The notes under the pieces: generated by a model
The model's database searches: none
Told to the model about the DNA's origin: nothing
What the model saw: only the letters and a program-made list of their open reading frames with translations
Translations under genes and position numbers: made by a program
Shown here: piece after piece, positions 1-7,736 of the stretch
Numbering within the stretch: position 1 is the first letter of the stretch
How the letters are laid out: every line of letters starts with the position of its first letter
Origin: Erythrobacter sp.
GTDB lineage: Bacteria > Pseudomonadota > Alphaproteobacteria > Sphingomonadales > Sphingomonadaceae
Assembly: GCA_019739335.1 (NCBI GenBank)
Contig: CP073261.1
Span: 1,432,818-1,496,817, forward strand
Reading direction: 5' to 3'
Length of the DNA: 64,000 bases

Positions 1-405
1 TCGGGCCGGGTGACTGAAGCCCTGCCCGACCTGCGCGAGGCGACCAGGCTGACGGGTTCGAACCCGCTGATCGCCAGCCTGCTCGGCCATGCGCTGATTG
101 CTACCGAAGATCCTGCCAACCTGGACGAGGCCGAGGCGGTGCTGCGTGCGGCTGTCGGGCGCGATCACGAAAATCCCTTCGCCTGGTATCAGTTGGGCGT
201 CGTCTATGGCCAGCGCGGGGACATGCCCCGCGCGCGGCTCGCCAGTGCCGAACAACAGATCATGTCGGGCAATCCGCAGGCGGCCCTCGCCAGTGCGGGA
301 GCGGCCGAATTGGGCCTGCCGCGTGGCTCGCCCGACTGGATACGCGCGCAGGACGTGCAATTGCAGGCGCGCGCGCAGCTTGAACGCATGGCCGAACGCA
401 ACTAG
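1..405 (+). CDS. C-terminal part of a TPR-containing protein, probably an M48-family peptidase (5' truncated)
   Basis: The frame is open from base 1 with no start codon, so the gene begins outside the window; about 134 codons remain, ending at TAG. The visible part is alpha-helical and built of tetratricopeptide-like repeats, with motifs such as NPFAWYQLGVVYGQRGD and a following helix rich in Ala, Gln and Glu. Such repeats form the C-terminal half of periplasmic M48 (BepA/YfgC-like) metallopeptidases, which handle outer-membrane protein folding. The catalytic HExxH would lie upstream and cannot be seen, so a plain TPR protein is also possible. The DsbA-like gene follows after 6 bases, which fits an operon devoted to envelope protein quality control. 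Confidence 0.6.
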   Translation, partial: SGRVTEALPDLREATRLTGSNPLIASLLGHALIATEDPANLDEAEAVLRAAVGRDHENPFAWYQLGVVYGQRGDMPRARLASAEQQIMSGNPQAALASAGAAELGLPRGSPDWIRAQDVQLQARAQLERMAERN

Positions 406-411
406 GCCTTT

Positions 412-1107
412 ATGATGCGTTGGATTGTTACCGCTCTCGTCGCGATCATCGCCGGTTTTGCCGGGGCCGCGGCATGGGATTATGCCGGGCTGGGCCCTGA
501 TCGCACACGCGCCTATCTGATGGCTAATCCCGAAGTCCTGCCCGAAGCGATGCAGGAATTGCAGCGCCGCGACACTGTGGCGCGTATCGCTCCCTTGCGC
601 GGCGAACTTGAAGAGCCCTTCCCCGGCGCCGTGCTCGGCAACCCGCAGGGCACTATCACGCTGGTGGAATTCAGCGATTACGCCTGCGGGTTCTGCCGCC
701 AGAGCCTCGCCGATGTGAACGCGCTGATCGCCGCCAATCCAGACCTTAAAGTGGTGATCCGCGAATATCCGATCCTGTCCGAAGGCAGCGCCAATGCCGC
801 GCGGATGGCGCTGGCCGCCGCCGAACAGGGCAAGTTCGAAGAGTTTCACAACGCCATGTTTGCGCAGGATGGACCTTCGCCGGAAGGTATCGAAGCCGCA
901 GCCCGCGCCGCTAGAATCGATCTTGCCGCCGCCCGCAGCGCCATAGAATCGGGGCGCCTTGAAGCCCAGTTGCAGAACAACGTCTTCCTCGGCCAGTCAA
1001 TGCAGCTTTCGGGCACTCCGGCATTTATCGTGGGAGACGAGGTGTTGAACGGCGCGGTGGGCGCGGCGCGGATCGGCGAAGCGATCGTTGCAGCGCGTGA
1101 GTCCTGA
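412..1107 (+). CDS. DsbA-family thiol:disulfide interchange protein
   Basis: The product has 231 residues. An N-terminal hydrophobic stretch (residues 4-22) acts as signal peptide or membrane anchor, followed by a helical spacer and a thioredoxin fold whose active site CGFC sits at residues 92-95. A cis-proline motif (GTPAFIVGDEVLNG) is present near residue 205. This is the layout of the DsbA/BdbD-like family that introduces or shuffles disulfides in the periplasm. It starts 6 bases after the TPR gene, so the two are probably co-transcribed. The partner that re-oxidises or reduces it is not visible here. The start at 412 gives two consecutive Met codons; the second would serve equally well. 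Confidence 0.88.
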   Translation: MMRWIVTALVAIIAGFAGAAAWDYAGLGPDRTRAYLMANPEVLPEAMQELQRRDTVARIAPLRGELEEPFPGAVLGNPQGTITLVEFSDYACGFCRQSLADVNALIAANPDLKVVIREYPILSEGSANAARMALAAAEQGKFEEFHNAMFAQDGPSPEGIEAAARAARIDLAAARSAIESGRLEAQLQNNVFLGQSMQLSGTPAFIVGDEVLNGAVGAARIGEAIVAARES

Positions 1108-1137
1108 CTCGAAAATCCGGAGCGGGGAGGTCCGCCA

Positions 1138-2400
1138 ATGCAGTTCCGGCTGAGCGGCAAGCCTGCTTCGGCGCGCAAGAGCGGCATCGCCATGCTGCCT
1201 TTCGAGCCGACGCCGTTCTTCAAGGACAAGAACCGCGCGTTCTGGCGTTTACAGATGCTCGGATGGGGCGGGGCCTTCATCCTGCGCTCAGCCAATTCGC
1301 TCGCCAATGAACGCGCGTTCGATTTCCTCGTCATCGTGGTGATTGCCGCGATCACCGGGTTTTCGATCAGCACCGTGCTCTCGGTGATCTACAGCCACCT
1401 CATCAACAGAACTCCGCTGGTTACGTGGAGCCTGACGGTTATCGTACTGGGCTGCGCCGTGGCGGTTTCCGCGTTCATCAACGCCTGGACAATCGACGTC
1501 TATCAGGGCGGCAGCGAAACCGGGTTTGCGCAGCTGATGCTGGGCGTGTTCTATCTCGACATGACGCTGCTCGGCGCGTGGTCGGCGCTCTATTACGCGA
1601 TCAATTTCTTCCTCCAGGTGGAAGAACAGGCAGACCGGCTCGAACGGCTGGAAGCGCAGGCCACCAGCGCGCAACTGGCGATGTTGCGCTACCAGCTTAA
1701 TCCGCACTTCCTGTTCAACACCCTGAATTCGATCAGCACACTGGTGCTGCTGAAACAGACCGCTCCCGCCAATGCCATGCTGACCAAGCTTTCGAGCTTC
1801 CTTCGGCATACGCTCGTCACCCAGCCGGGTGCGAAAGTAACCGTGGCGCAAGAGGTTGAGACCCTACAGCTTTATCTGGAAATCGAGCGGATGCGGTTCG
1901 AGGAACGGCTGCGCACCGAATTCCGCGTGGAGGACGATGCTGCGGGTGCTGCCATCCCCTCCTTCCTTCTCCAGCCGCTGGTCGAGAATGCGATCAAATA
2001 TGGCGTTTCCGCGCAGGAAGAGGGCGCGCGGATCAGCCTCAATGCACGGATCATCGGCTCTCGCCTGCGGATCACCGTCAGCGATACCGGCCCGGGCCTG
2101 CAAGGCAGCCAGGATGCCGCCGAAGCGGTGAAGCGCGGGCACTCGTCCACCGGGGTCGGCCTCGCCAATATCATGGAGCGGCTGCAACAGGCCTATGGCG
2201 ACGATCATCGCTTCGAGATCGAAACGCCACCCGACGGTGGCTTCACTGTAATTATCGAAATTCCCTACGAAGCGGCAGAGACGGCAAATTCCGCTGCCGT
2301 CGCGCCGAAACTTAGCCGCCCCCCGTCCGTTACCGCAGAGTCCGTTGAAGCGGACAGGGAACCCGCTTTCCGAACCCCCCAGACCGGAGCCCCCGCATGA
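1138..2400 (+). CDS. LytS/YehU-type sensor histidine kinase
   Basis: The product has 420 residues. Four hydrophobic segments between about residues 38 and 160 form a membrane domain, followed by a short coiled coil (EEQADRLERLEAQ) and a His_kinase domain. The phospho-acceptor His is residue 190 within QLNPHFLFNTLNS, the hallmark of the LytS/YehU class. The ATP-binding part carries an N-box (LVENAIKYG) and a G-box (DTGPGLQG). The C-terminal 40 residues look disordered. The stop overlaps the start of the LytTR regulator (ATGA), so the two are a coupled two-component system. The signal sensed cannot be told from sequence. An internal ATG at 1192 (MLPFEPTPFF) is an alternative start. Confidence 0.9.
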   Translation: MQFRLSGKPASARKSGIAMLPFEPTPFFKDKNRAFWRLQMLGWGGAFILRSANSLANERAFDFLVIVVIAAITGFSISTVLSVIYSHLINRTPLVTWSLTVIVLGCAVAVSAFINAWTIDVYQGGSETGFAQLMLGVFYLDMTLLGAWSALYYAINFFLQVEEQADRLERLEAQATSAQLAMLRYQLNPHFLFNTLNSISTLVLLKQTAPANAMLTKLSSFLRHTLVTQPGAKVTVAQEVETLQLYLEIERMRFEERLRTEFRVEDDAAGAAIPSFLLQPLVENAIKYGVSAQEEGARISLNARIIGSRLRITVSDTGPGLQGSQDAAEAVKRGHSSTGVGLANIMERLQQAYGDDHRFEIETPPDGGFTVIIEIPYEAAETANSAAVAPKLSRPPSVTAESVEADREPAFRTPQTGAPA

Positions 2401-3191
2401 CTATCAAGACTATCCTCGTCGATGACGAGAAACTGGCCATCCAGGGCCTGCAACTTCGCCTCGAACCTTACGAAGACATCGAGATCATCGAAACCTGCGC
2501 CAATGGCCGCGAAGCGATCCGCGCGATCAAGACGCTGAAGCCCGATCTGGTGTTCCTCGACATCCAGATGCCGGGGTTCGACGGCTTCTCGGTGGTGAAA
2601 GGCGTGATGGAAATCGATCCACCGCTGTTCGTCTTCGTCACCGCTTACCAGGAACACGCGATCCGCGCGTTCGAAGCCAATGCGGTCAACTATCTGATGA
2701 AGCCCGTGGACGAGGACAAGCTGGCCGATACGGTGGAGCGCGTGCGCCAGCGGCTCGCGGAAAAGCGCAGCGCCGAGGAAGCTGGCAAGCTGAAAGATGT
2801 GCTCGCCGAAGTCAGCCCCGAAAGTCTCGAATCGCTCGGCACCGAGGAAGAGAGCGCTGGCCGCTATGAAAAGATGATCAACATCAAGGATCGCGGGCAG
2901 ATCTTCCGCGTCGATGTCGATTCGATTGAACATATCGAAGCGGCGGGCGACTACATGTGCATCTACACCGGCGACAATTCGCTGATCCTGCGCGAAACGA
3001 TGAAGGATCTCGAACGGCGGCTGGACCCGAAGGCCTTCCAGCGTGTCCACCGCTCCACCATCGTCAATCTCGACCAGGTACGGCAGGTAAAGCCGCATAC
3101 CAATGGCGAATGCTTCCTGGTGCTCTCGAGCGGGGCGGAGGTGAAGGTAAGCCGCAGTTACCGGGACGTGGTGGCGCGGTTCGTGCATTGA
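2397..3191 (+). CDS. LytTR-family response regulator
   Basis: The product has 264 residues. An N-terminal receiver domain (about 3-120) has the acidic pair DDE near the start, the phospho-acceptor Asp55 in FLDIQMPG and a conserved Lys in LMKPVDEDK. A linker rich in Glu follows, then a LytTR DNA-binding domain (about 160-264) with the typical IEAAGDYMCIYTG and FQRVHRSTIVNLDQV motifs. It is the cognate partner of the kinase upstream, with which its start codon overlaps by four bases. Phosphorylation is expected to drive binding to direct-repeat promoter sites. A palindromic repeat lies directly behind the stop codon. Confidence 0.93.
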   Translation: MTIKTILVDDEKLAIQGLQLRLEPYEDIEIIETCANGREAIRAIKTLKPDLVFLDIQMPGFDGFSVVKGVMEIDPPLFVFVTAYQEHAIRAFEANAVNYLMKPVDEDKLADTVERVRQRLAEKRSAEEAGKLKDVLAEVSPESLESLGTEEESAGRYEKMINIKDRGQIFRVDVDSIEHIEAAGDYMCIYTGDNSLILRETMKDLERRLDPKAFQRVHRSTIVNLDQVRQVKPHTNGECFLVLSSGAEVKVSRSYRDVVARFVH

Positions 3192-3200
3192 CCTCTTCCC

Positions 3201-3303
3201 TCGTCATTGCGAGGAGCCGAAGGCGACGCGGCAATCCATCTCCCGACGCTTCGATCGTCGCGACCTTGAGAGATGGATTGCTTCGCTGCGCTCGCAATGA
3301 CGA
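3201..3303. repeat. REP-like intergenic palindrome
   Basis: This is an interrupted palindrome. The outer arms 3201-3213 (tcgtcattgcgag) and 3291-3303 are exact reverse complements over 13 bases. The inner arms 3231-3242 (gcaatccatctc) and 3270-3281 match over 12 bases. The whole unit fills the gap between the LytTR regulator and nadC. Closely similar sequences are familiar as dispersed intergenic repeats in alphaproteobacterial genomes, but only one copy is seen in this window. It may act as an mRNA-stabilising or terminating hairpin. Confidence 0.75.
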
Positions 3304-3312
3304 AGGCTTTGG

Positions 3313-4188
3313 ATGACCGATTTCACACTCCCCGGCTTCGACCTTGCACACTTCGTCCGCGAAACCCTCGCCGAGGATCTTGGCGAAGGGCTTCCCGGTG
3401 GCGGCATCGACGTCACCGCACAAAGTGTCATCCCCGCTGAGGCGCGCTTCAACGGGGTGATGGACAGCCGCGATGCGATTACGGTCGCGGGGCTACCGAT
3501 TGCTTCCGCCTTCTTCCGCCATCTCGATCCCGATATGCAGATCGAACTGCTGGTGGAGGAAGGCGCGCAGGTGCCGCCCGGCAGCGACCTGATGCGCCTG
3601 TCTGGCAATGCCCGCGCCATGCTCACCGCCGAACGCAGCGCGCTCAACACCGTGCAGCATCTCTCGGGCATTGCCACGCTGACGCGCGCCTATGTCATCG
3701 CGATGGACAATCCGGCCTGCACACTGCTCGATACCCGCAAGACCATTCCTGGCCTCCGGATGCTGGAGAAGTACGCGGTGCGCATGGGCGGCGGCAGCAA
3801 TCACCGCATGGGCCTTTGGGACGCGGCGATGATCAAGGACAACCACATCCTTGTCGCAGGCGATGTGGGTGAGGCGGTGCGCCGTGCGCGCGACGCCGGG
3901 GTGCGGGATATCATCTGCGAAGTGGACCGGGTCAATCAGATCGAACCCGCACTGGCGGCGGGCGCGACCCGGCTGTTGCTGGACAACATGCCGCCCGAAA
4001 CCTTGCGCGAAGCGGTGACGCTGGTGGCCAAAATCACTAATGGCCGGGTGCCTACCGAAGCCAGCGGCGGGATCAATCTGGAGACGATCAGGGCGAAAGC
4101 CGCCACCGGAGTGGATTTCGTCTCGGTGGGGCGACTGACCCAAAGTGCGCCAGCCGCCGATATCGGCCTCGACTTTACCCCGCTGTAG
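3313..4188 (+). CDS. nadC: nicotinate-nucleotide diphosphorylase (carboxylating), quinolinate phosphoribosyltransferase
   Basis: The product has 291 residues, the usual length for NadC. The enzyme joins quinolinate to PRPP, giving nicotinate mononucleotide and CO2, in de novo NAD synthesis. Recognisable motifs are AERSALNTVQHLSGIATLT (substrate region), the LLDTRKTIPGLR active-site loop, KYAVRMGGGSNHRMGLWD, MIKDNHI, LLLDNMPPE and EASGGINLETI near the C-terminus of the barrel. The start is 9 bases past the palindromic repeat. No nadA or nadB is adjacent, so the pathway is split in this genome. Confidence 0.95.
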   Translation: MTDFTLPGFDLAHFVRETLAEDLGEGLPGGGIDVTAQSVIPAEARFNGVMDSRDAITVAGLPIASAFFRHLDPDMQIELLVEEGAQVPPGSDLMRLSGNARAMLTAERSALNTVQHLSGIATLTRAYVIAMDNPACTLLDTRKTIPGLRMLEKYAVRMGGGSNHRMGLWDAAMIKDNHILVAGDVGEAVRRARDAGVRDIICEVDRVNQIEPALAAGATRLLLDNMPPETLREAVTLVAKITNGRVPTEASGGINLETIRAKAATGVDFVSVGRLTQSAPAADIGLDFTPL

Positions 4189-4233
4189 GGTCAGGAATCA
4201 CGCGATCAATTCCACGCAAGGAGGGGGAGCACC

Positions 4234-4644
4234 ATGCGGCCCGATTCGATTCGCAAGTTCGACCTGTTCTTTCTCGCCGCGCTCGCCGTGGGCGTGGCCA
4301 GTGCGCTGCTCAATTACGATACCCAGATGGGCGCGATAACCACGCAACTCGGCGAAGCGGGAATGGCGGAGCACGCCGGAACGGTAATGTTCGCGACGCT
4401 GGGGATCGGCCTAGCGGTCAATCTGCTGCTGTGGTTCCTCGTCTCACGCCTGCGCATCGGCTGGGTTAAATGGCTGCTGCTCGCTTTCCTGATCTATTCG
4501 GTGCTCTCGATTGGCGTCGCGCTTACAACCGTCGGCTTCAACCTGAGCCTCACCGGCCTTGTCAATGTGCTGCTGAAGGCGATCGCAGTATTTTTCCTGT
4601 TTCAGCCGGACGCCAGGGAATGGTTCGCCGCAGCCGAAAAGTGA
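4234..4644 (+). CDS. small multi-pass membrane protein of unknown function
   Basis: The product has 136 residues and four predicted transmembrane helices (roughly 10-28, 48-68, 77-99 and 105-126) separated by short loops, with positive charges after the second helix. I do not recognise a family. A good ribosome site (ggagggggagc) precedes the ATG. The stop codon overlaps the GTG start of the RNase T2 gene in a GTGA junction, so both are probably translated together. A role linked to export or anchoring of that nuclease would be speculation based only on this coupling. Confidence 0.75.
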   Translation: MRPDSIRKFDLFFLAALAVGVASALLNYDTQMGAITTQLGEAGMAEHAGTVMFATLGIGLAVNLLLWFLVSRLRIGWVKWLLLAFLIYSVLSIGVALTTVGFNLSLTGLVNVLLKAIAVFFLFQPDAREWFAAAEK

Positions 4645-5357
4645 GCCTGCGCCGCCTCGCAGCGATTTTTCCAGCGGCAACGCTGCTGCTTCCCGCCCTC
4701 GCGTCCGCGCAGGCCTACCAGTGCCGCATTCCGCAAAGCCAGATCGCCCTGCCGGTTATCGAGCGTGACGGCCCTGTGCGGCAGACCCGCGTTACCGGCT
4801 ACACGCTGGCACTGAGCTGGAGCCCGGAGTTCTGCCGCTTCCGCGAGGATTCGCGCCGTCACGCGCGGCAATGTTCGGGGCGCGATGGGAGTTTCGCCTT
4901 CGTCGTCCACGGGCTGTGGCCCGAAGGCCCGGGCGGGCAGTGGCCGCAATGGTGCCCGACGCGCCGCGAGCCAAGCGCCACCCGCGTCAGCGCCGCGCTG
5001 TGTATGTCCCCCGATGTCGCGCTGGTCGCCCGCCAGTGGTTCAAGCACGGCAGCTGCATGACCCGCGATCCCGACGCCTACCTGCGCATCACGGATGTCT
5101 TGTGGCGGAGCCTGCGCTGGCCCGACTACGACCGCCTCTCCCGCCAGCGTGGCCTGACGGCCGGAGACATTCGCGAGGCTTTCGTCACTGCCAATCCCGA
5201 ATGGGAGGAAGACAATGTCGGGCTGGTCGCCAACGAACGTGGCTGGCTGACCGAAATGCGCCTCTGCTACGGAGCGGACTTCATGCCGATTGCCTGCGAT
5301 GCGCGGCGGCTGGGGCCGGATGATGGCGAGGAAGTGCGGATCTGGCGGGGGTTGTAG
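4641..5357 (+). CDS. RNase T2-family endoribonuclease, secreted
   Basis: The GTG start at 4641 overlaps the previous stop and gives a 238-residue protein with a clear signal peptide (hydrophobic core about 8-20, cleavage after ALASAQA). Both T2 catalytic motifs are present: CAS I, HGLWPEG, with His90, and CAS II, WFKHGSC, with His136 and its neighbouring Lys. An even set of Cys residues suggests disulfides. T2 enzymes cleave RNA by way of 2',3'-cyclic phosphates and act in the periplasm or outside the cell, for instance in nucleotide scavenging. Upstream in-frame Met codons lie inside the membrane-protein gene and would spoil the signal peptide, so they were rejected. Confidence 0.9.
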   Translation: MSLRRLAAIFPAATLLLPALASAQAYQCRIPQSQIALPVIERDGPVRQTRVTGYTLALSWSPEFCRFREDSRRHARQCSGRDGSFAFVVHGLWPEGPGGQWPQWCPTRREPSATRVSAALCMSPDVALVARQWFKHGSCMTRDPDAYLRITDVLWRSLRWPDYDRLSRQRGLTAGDIREAFVTANPEWEEDNVGLVANERGWLTEMRLCYGADFMPIACDARRLGPDDGEEVRIWRGL

Positions 5358-5425
5358 CTGTGCCGGGGAAACCACATCTCGCCAGCGCGCGAAAACCCGC
5401 ACCAAGCACGGAGCCTGAAGCCAAG

Positions 5426-5809
5426 ATGTTCACGCTGGATCATTTCACCATCCTTTCGCGCTCGCCCGAGCAGGCGGCAGAATTCTATGGCTTTTTGCTG
5501 CCGCGCCTTGGCTTCGTGCAGAAGAAGCCGAATATCTGGCACAACCAGGCAGGGCTCTATCTCCAGTTCGGCAAGGCGAAGGCCGATACGGCGGACTACG
5601 GTCGCTACGCACCGGGGCTCAACCATTTCGGCCTTTCCGCCCCCAGCCCGGAAGCCGTCCACGCGCTGGCGGCTGAGCTTGAAGATGCGGGAATAGCGGC
5701 GCGCCTGCAAGAATTCGGCAACGGCATCACTGCACTGTTTGTGCCCGATCCAGACGGCTTGCGGGTGGAAGTATCCTACTGCCCGCCCGGTGTGCCGCCG
5801 GTGGATTGA
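5426..5809 (+). CDS. VOC-superfamily (glyoxalase/bleomycin-resistance-like) protein
   Basis: The product has 127 residues. It opens with MFTLDHFTILSRSPEQAAEFY and contains a second beta-alpha-beta-beta unit (GLNHFGLSAPSPEAVHALAAEL) ending in FVPDPDGLRVEVSY, the two-module vicinal oxygen chelate fold. Metal ligands are probably the early His (DHF), the His in LNHFG and the Glu in VEVSY. The substrate cannot be assigned; such small members include lyases, dioxygenases and antibiotic-binding proteins. The reading frame is open from 5360, but the ATG at 5426 fits the family N-terminus. It converges on tadA with only a 5-base gap. Confidence 0.85.
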   Translation: MFTLDHFTILSRSPEQAAEFYGFLLPRLGFVQKKPNIWHNQAGLYLQFGKAKADTADYGRYAPGLNHFGLSAPSPEAVHALAAELEDAGIAARLQEFGNGITALFVPDPDGLRVEVSYCPPGVPPVD

Positions 5810-5814
5810 TTGCT

Positions 5815-6270
5815 TCACCGCCGCTCCGAAAAGAACCCGCGTAGCAGTTCGCCCGCCTCACTCTCGCCCATCCCCGTATAGACTTCCGGCCGATGCAGGC
5901 ACTGCGGCTGGTCGAATACCCGCGCGCCGTGTTCCACCGCGCCGCCCTTCGGATCGCTGGCAGCGTAATAGAGCCGCCCGATTCGCGCGTGACTGATCGC
6001 GCCCGCGCACATGGCGCAGGGTTCCAGCGTCACGAAAAGATCGCAGCCCGAAAGCCGCTCGCTCCCCAAGACCGCAGCCGCGCGGCGAATCGCTACCACT
6101 TCGGCATGGGCGGTAGGGTCGGCTTGGGTGCGGGTGAGATTGTAACCCTCGCCAAGCACCGCTCCGTCCTTGACGACCACCGCGCCCACGGGCACTTCGC
6201 CCGCCGCCGCCGCCTCTCGTGCCAGTTCCAGCGCGCGCAACATCGGGTCGGGAATAGGCCAGCGGGTCAT
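5815..6270 (-). CDS. tadA: tRNA-specific adenosine deaminase TadA
   Basis: The product has 151 residues. This zinc deaminase converts A34 to inosine in tRNA-Arg(ACG), needed to read CGN codons. The zinc and catalytic motifs are complete: His55-Ala-Glu57 in PTAHAEVVAI, and Cys85 and Cys88 in LEPCAMCAGAI. The segment AASDPKGGAVEHG is typical of the TadA group and separates it from cytidine deaminases. An internal Met at residue 10 (MLRALELAREAA) is an alternative start. It is divergent from rpmB, with about 110 bases between them for promoters. Confidence 0.95.
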   Translation of the reverse strand: MTRWPIPDPMLRALELAREAAAAGEVPVGAVVVKDGAVLGEGYNLTRTQADPTAHAEVVAIRRAAAVLGSERLSGCDLFVTLEPCAMCAGAISHARIGRLYYAASDPKGGAVEHGARVFDQPQCLHRPEVYTGMGESEAGELLRGFFSERR

Positions 6271-6377
6271 GACAATGCGCTACTCGCTGGCTTGACGAAT
6301 CTCCACCCCCCCTGTATGCGCGCGCCTTTCCCGGCACAAAGCTGTACCGAACCACGTTTCTAACGAGAGATTTCGTC

Positions 6378-6680
6378 ATGTCGCGCATTTGCGAACTTAC
6401 CGGCAAGGGCCGCCAGGTCGGCCACAACGTCAGCCACGCGAACAACAAGACCAAGAAGGTCTTTTTGCCGAACCTGCAGAACGTCACGCTGCTGAGTGAA
6501 AAGCTCGATCGCGCGTTCAAGTTCCGCGTATCGACCCACGGTCTGCGCTCGGTCGAGCACAATGGCGGGCTGGACAACTGGCTGCTCAAGACGCGCAGCG
6601 AAAAGCTTTCGACCCGCGCCCAGAAGGTGAAGCGCGAGCTGAAGAAGGCCGTTGCCGAGTCGACCACCGAAGCGGCGTAA
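6378..6680 (+). CDS. rpmB: 50S ribosomal protein L28
   Basis: The product has 100 residues. It starts [24 protein letters not shown] and continues [10 protein letters not shown], the conserved L28 core, then shows the alphaproteobacterial extension with [17 protein letters not shown] and a basic tail. L28 is part of the large ribosomal subunit. The gene stands alone, with no rpmG beside it, and ends in a strong hairpin terminator shared with the converging esterase gene. Confidence 0.97.
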   Translation: MSRICELTGKGRQVGHNVSHANNKTKKVFLPNLQNVTLLSEKLDRAFKFRVSTHGLRSVEHNGGLDNWLLKTRSEKLSTRAQKVKRELKKAVAESTTEAA

Positions 6681-6709
6681 GCCACTTTCCGAATCGGGTT
6701 TAGAATTTG

Positions 6710-6745
6710 AAAGCGCGCGGGGTCAGTCCTCGCGCGCTTTTGCTT
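6710..6745. terminator. bidirectional terminator between rpmB and the esterase-like gene
   Basis: A 10-base perfect stem (6710-6719 with 6731-6740, aaagcgcgcg) extends to 13 pairs with one G-U and closes a 5-base loop. It is followed by a T run on the plus strand and flanked by A-rich sequence on the other side. The stop codon of the minus-strand gene lies in the loop at 6723-6725, so the hairpin serves both convergent transcripts. Confidence 0.8.
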
Positions 6746-7736
6746 GTGCGGCGGGTGCGGGCGCGGTCCATGTCAGCCGCGCCAGCAGGGTGCGCTGGAA
6801 CGAAGCAAGGTTGTCGTCGGCGATAATCCACACCGTCAGCGATCCATCCGCCGTTTCCTCTACCGCCAGCCCTTCGTAATTCTCGCGCGGTAATAGCGCA
6901 TCGAGATCGAGCACCTGCTCGACCACCAATGTGTCGCCTTGCTTCAGTCCAGCGGGATCGGCCACGCCCAGCGCGGCGCTGAACGGCGGATATGCCCAGG
7001 TCACGCGCCGCAACAGCACCAGCACCCTGCCATCGGGCAGCGGAGCGAGATCGGTCGCGGCATAGTCTCCCGGCAAGGTGAAGGCGAATTGCAGTGCCGG
7101 CTCGCCATGCGTGGGGTCGCCGGGGTGCAGCAGACCTTGCCTTCGACCTTCGGGCAGGACGAGAAAGCGCCCGTCCGCGAGCCGGGCCATCGCCTCGGCC
7201 CCTGAATTTTCCGGCCAGCCCACCCATTCGGTCGGCTCGCGCAAGGCCAGCCTGGTGCCATCGGCGGAATAGCTGATGACGGCATGACGCCCCTCGAAAC
7301 CAAGCCAGTAGTCGCCGCTGTCAGGGTTGCTGGTTGCGGATTCGATATCGGGAATGAAACGACCCAATTCGGCGCGATCGGTAACTTGTGCGAAATCGAC
7401 CTCACCTTCGCTTTCGGTGCCAGGAATCCCGAACGTCACCATTGTCCCACGATCGGAAAAGCTGCGCAACAAACCGCGCTCGCCGGGCACCAGCAGTGCG
7501 GAATAGCCGCCGAAGTCGATGTTCGGGCTGTCCAGTTCCCACAGGCCCACGCGACGGAATCCCGATACCTCTACTGCGCCAGGCGGGCCATCAACTGGCG
7601 TCACCGAAAGGATATCGACCTGCGTTTCGGGCAAGGAGGTGCGCAACAGGGTTCCGGGCGCAATGGCCGCCAGCAGAAGGAAGGCGAGGATCAGGCGACG
7701 GCGGCGGGAAATGCGGGAATCACCCCGCGCTATCAC
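6723..7736 (-). CDS. esterase-like protein of the phytase-like family, secreted or membrane-anchored
   Basis: A GTG at 7736 overlaps the stop of the M23 peptidase gene (GTGA) and gives 337 residues starting with a basic stretch and a hydrophobic segment (about residues 13-28), a signal peptide or anchor. The rest is beta-rich, with repeated motifs such as EVSGFRRVGLWEL, GLLRSFSDRG, YWLGFEGRHAV and ENYEGLAVEETADGS. These are typical of the 'esterase-like activity of phytase' propeller family. The family assignment is solid but its substrate is not established. It is the last gene of the xseA-DUF2093-M23 minus-strand run. Confidence 0.8.
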   Translation of the reverse strand: MIARGDSRISRRRRLILAFLLLAAIAPGTLLRTSLPETQVDILSVTPVDGPPGAVEVSGFRRVGLWELDSPNIDFGGYSALLVPGERGLLRSFSDRGTMVTFGIPGTESEGEVDFAQVTDRAELGRFIPDIESATSNPDSGDYWLGFEGRHAVISYSADGTRLALREPTEWVGWPENSGAEAMARLADGRFLVLPEGRRQGLLHPGDPTHGEPALQFAFTLPGDYAATDLAPLPDGRVLVLLRRVTWAYPPFSAALGVADPAGLKQGDTLVVEQVLDLDALLPRENYEGLAVEETADGSLTVWIIADDNLASFQRTLLARLTWTAPAPAAQAKARED

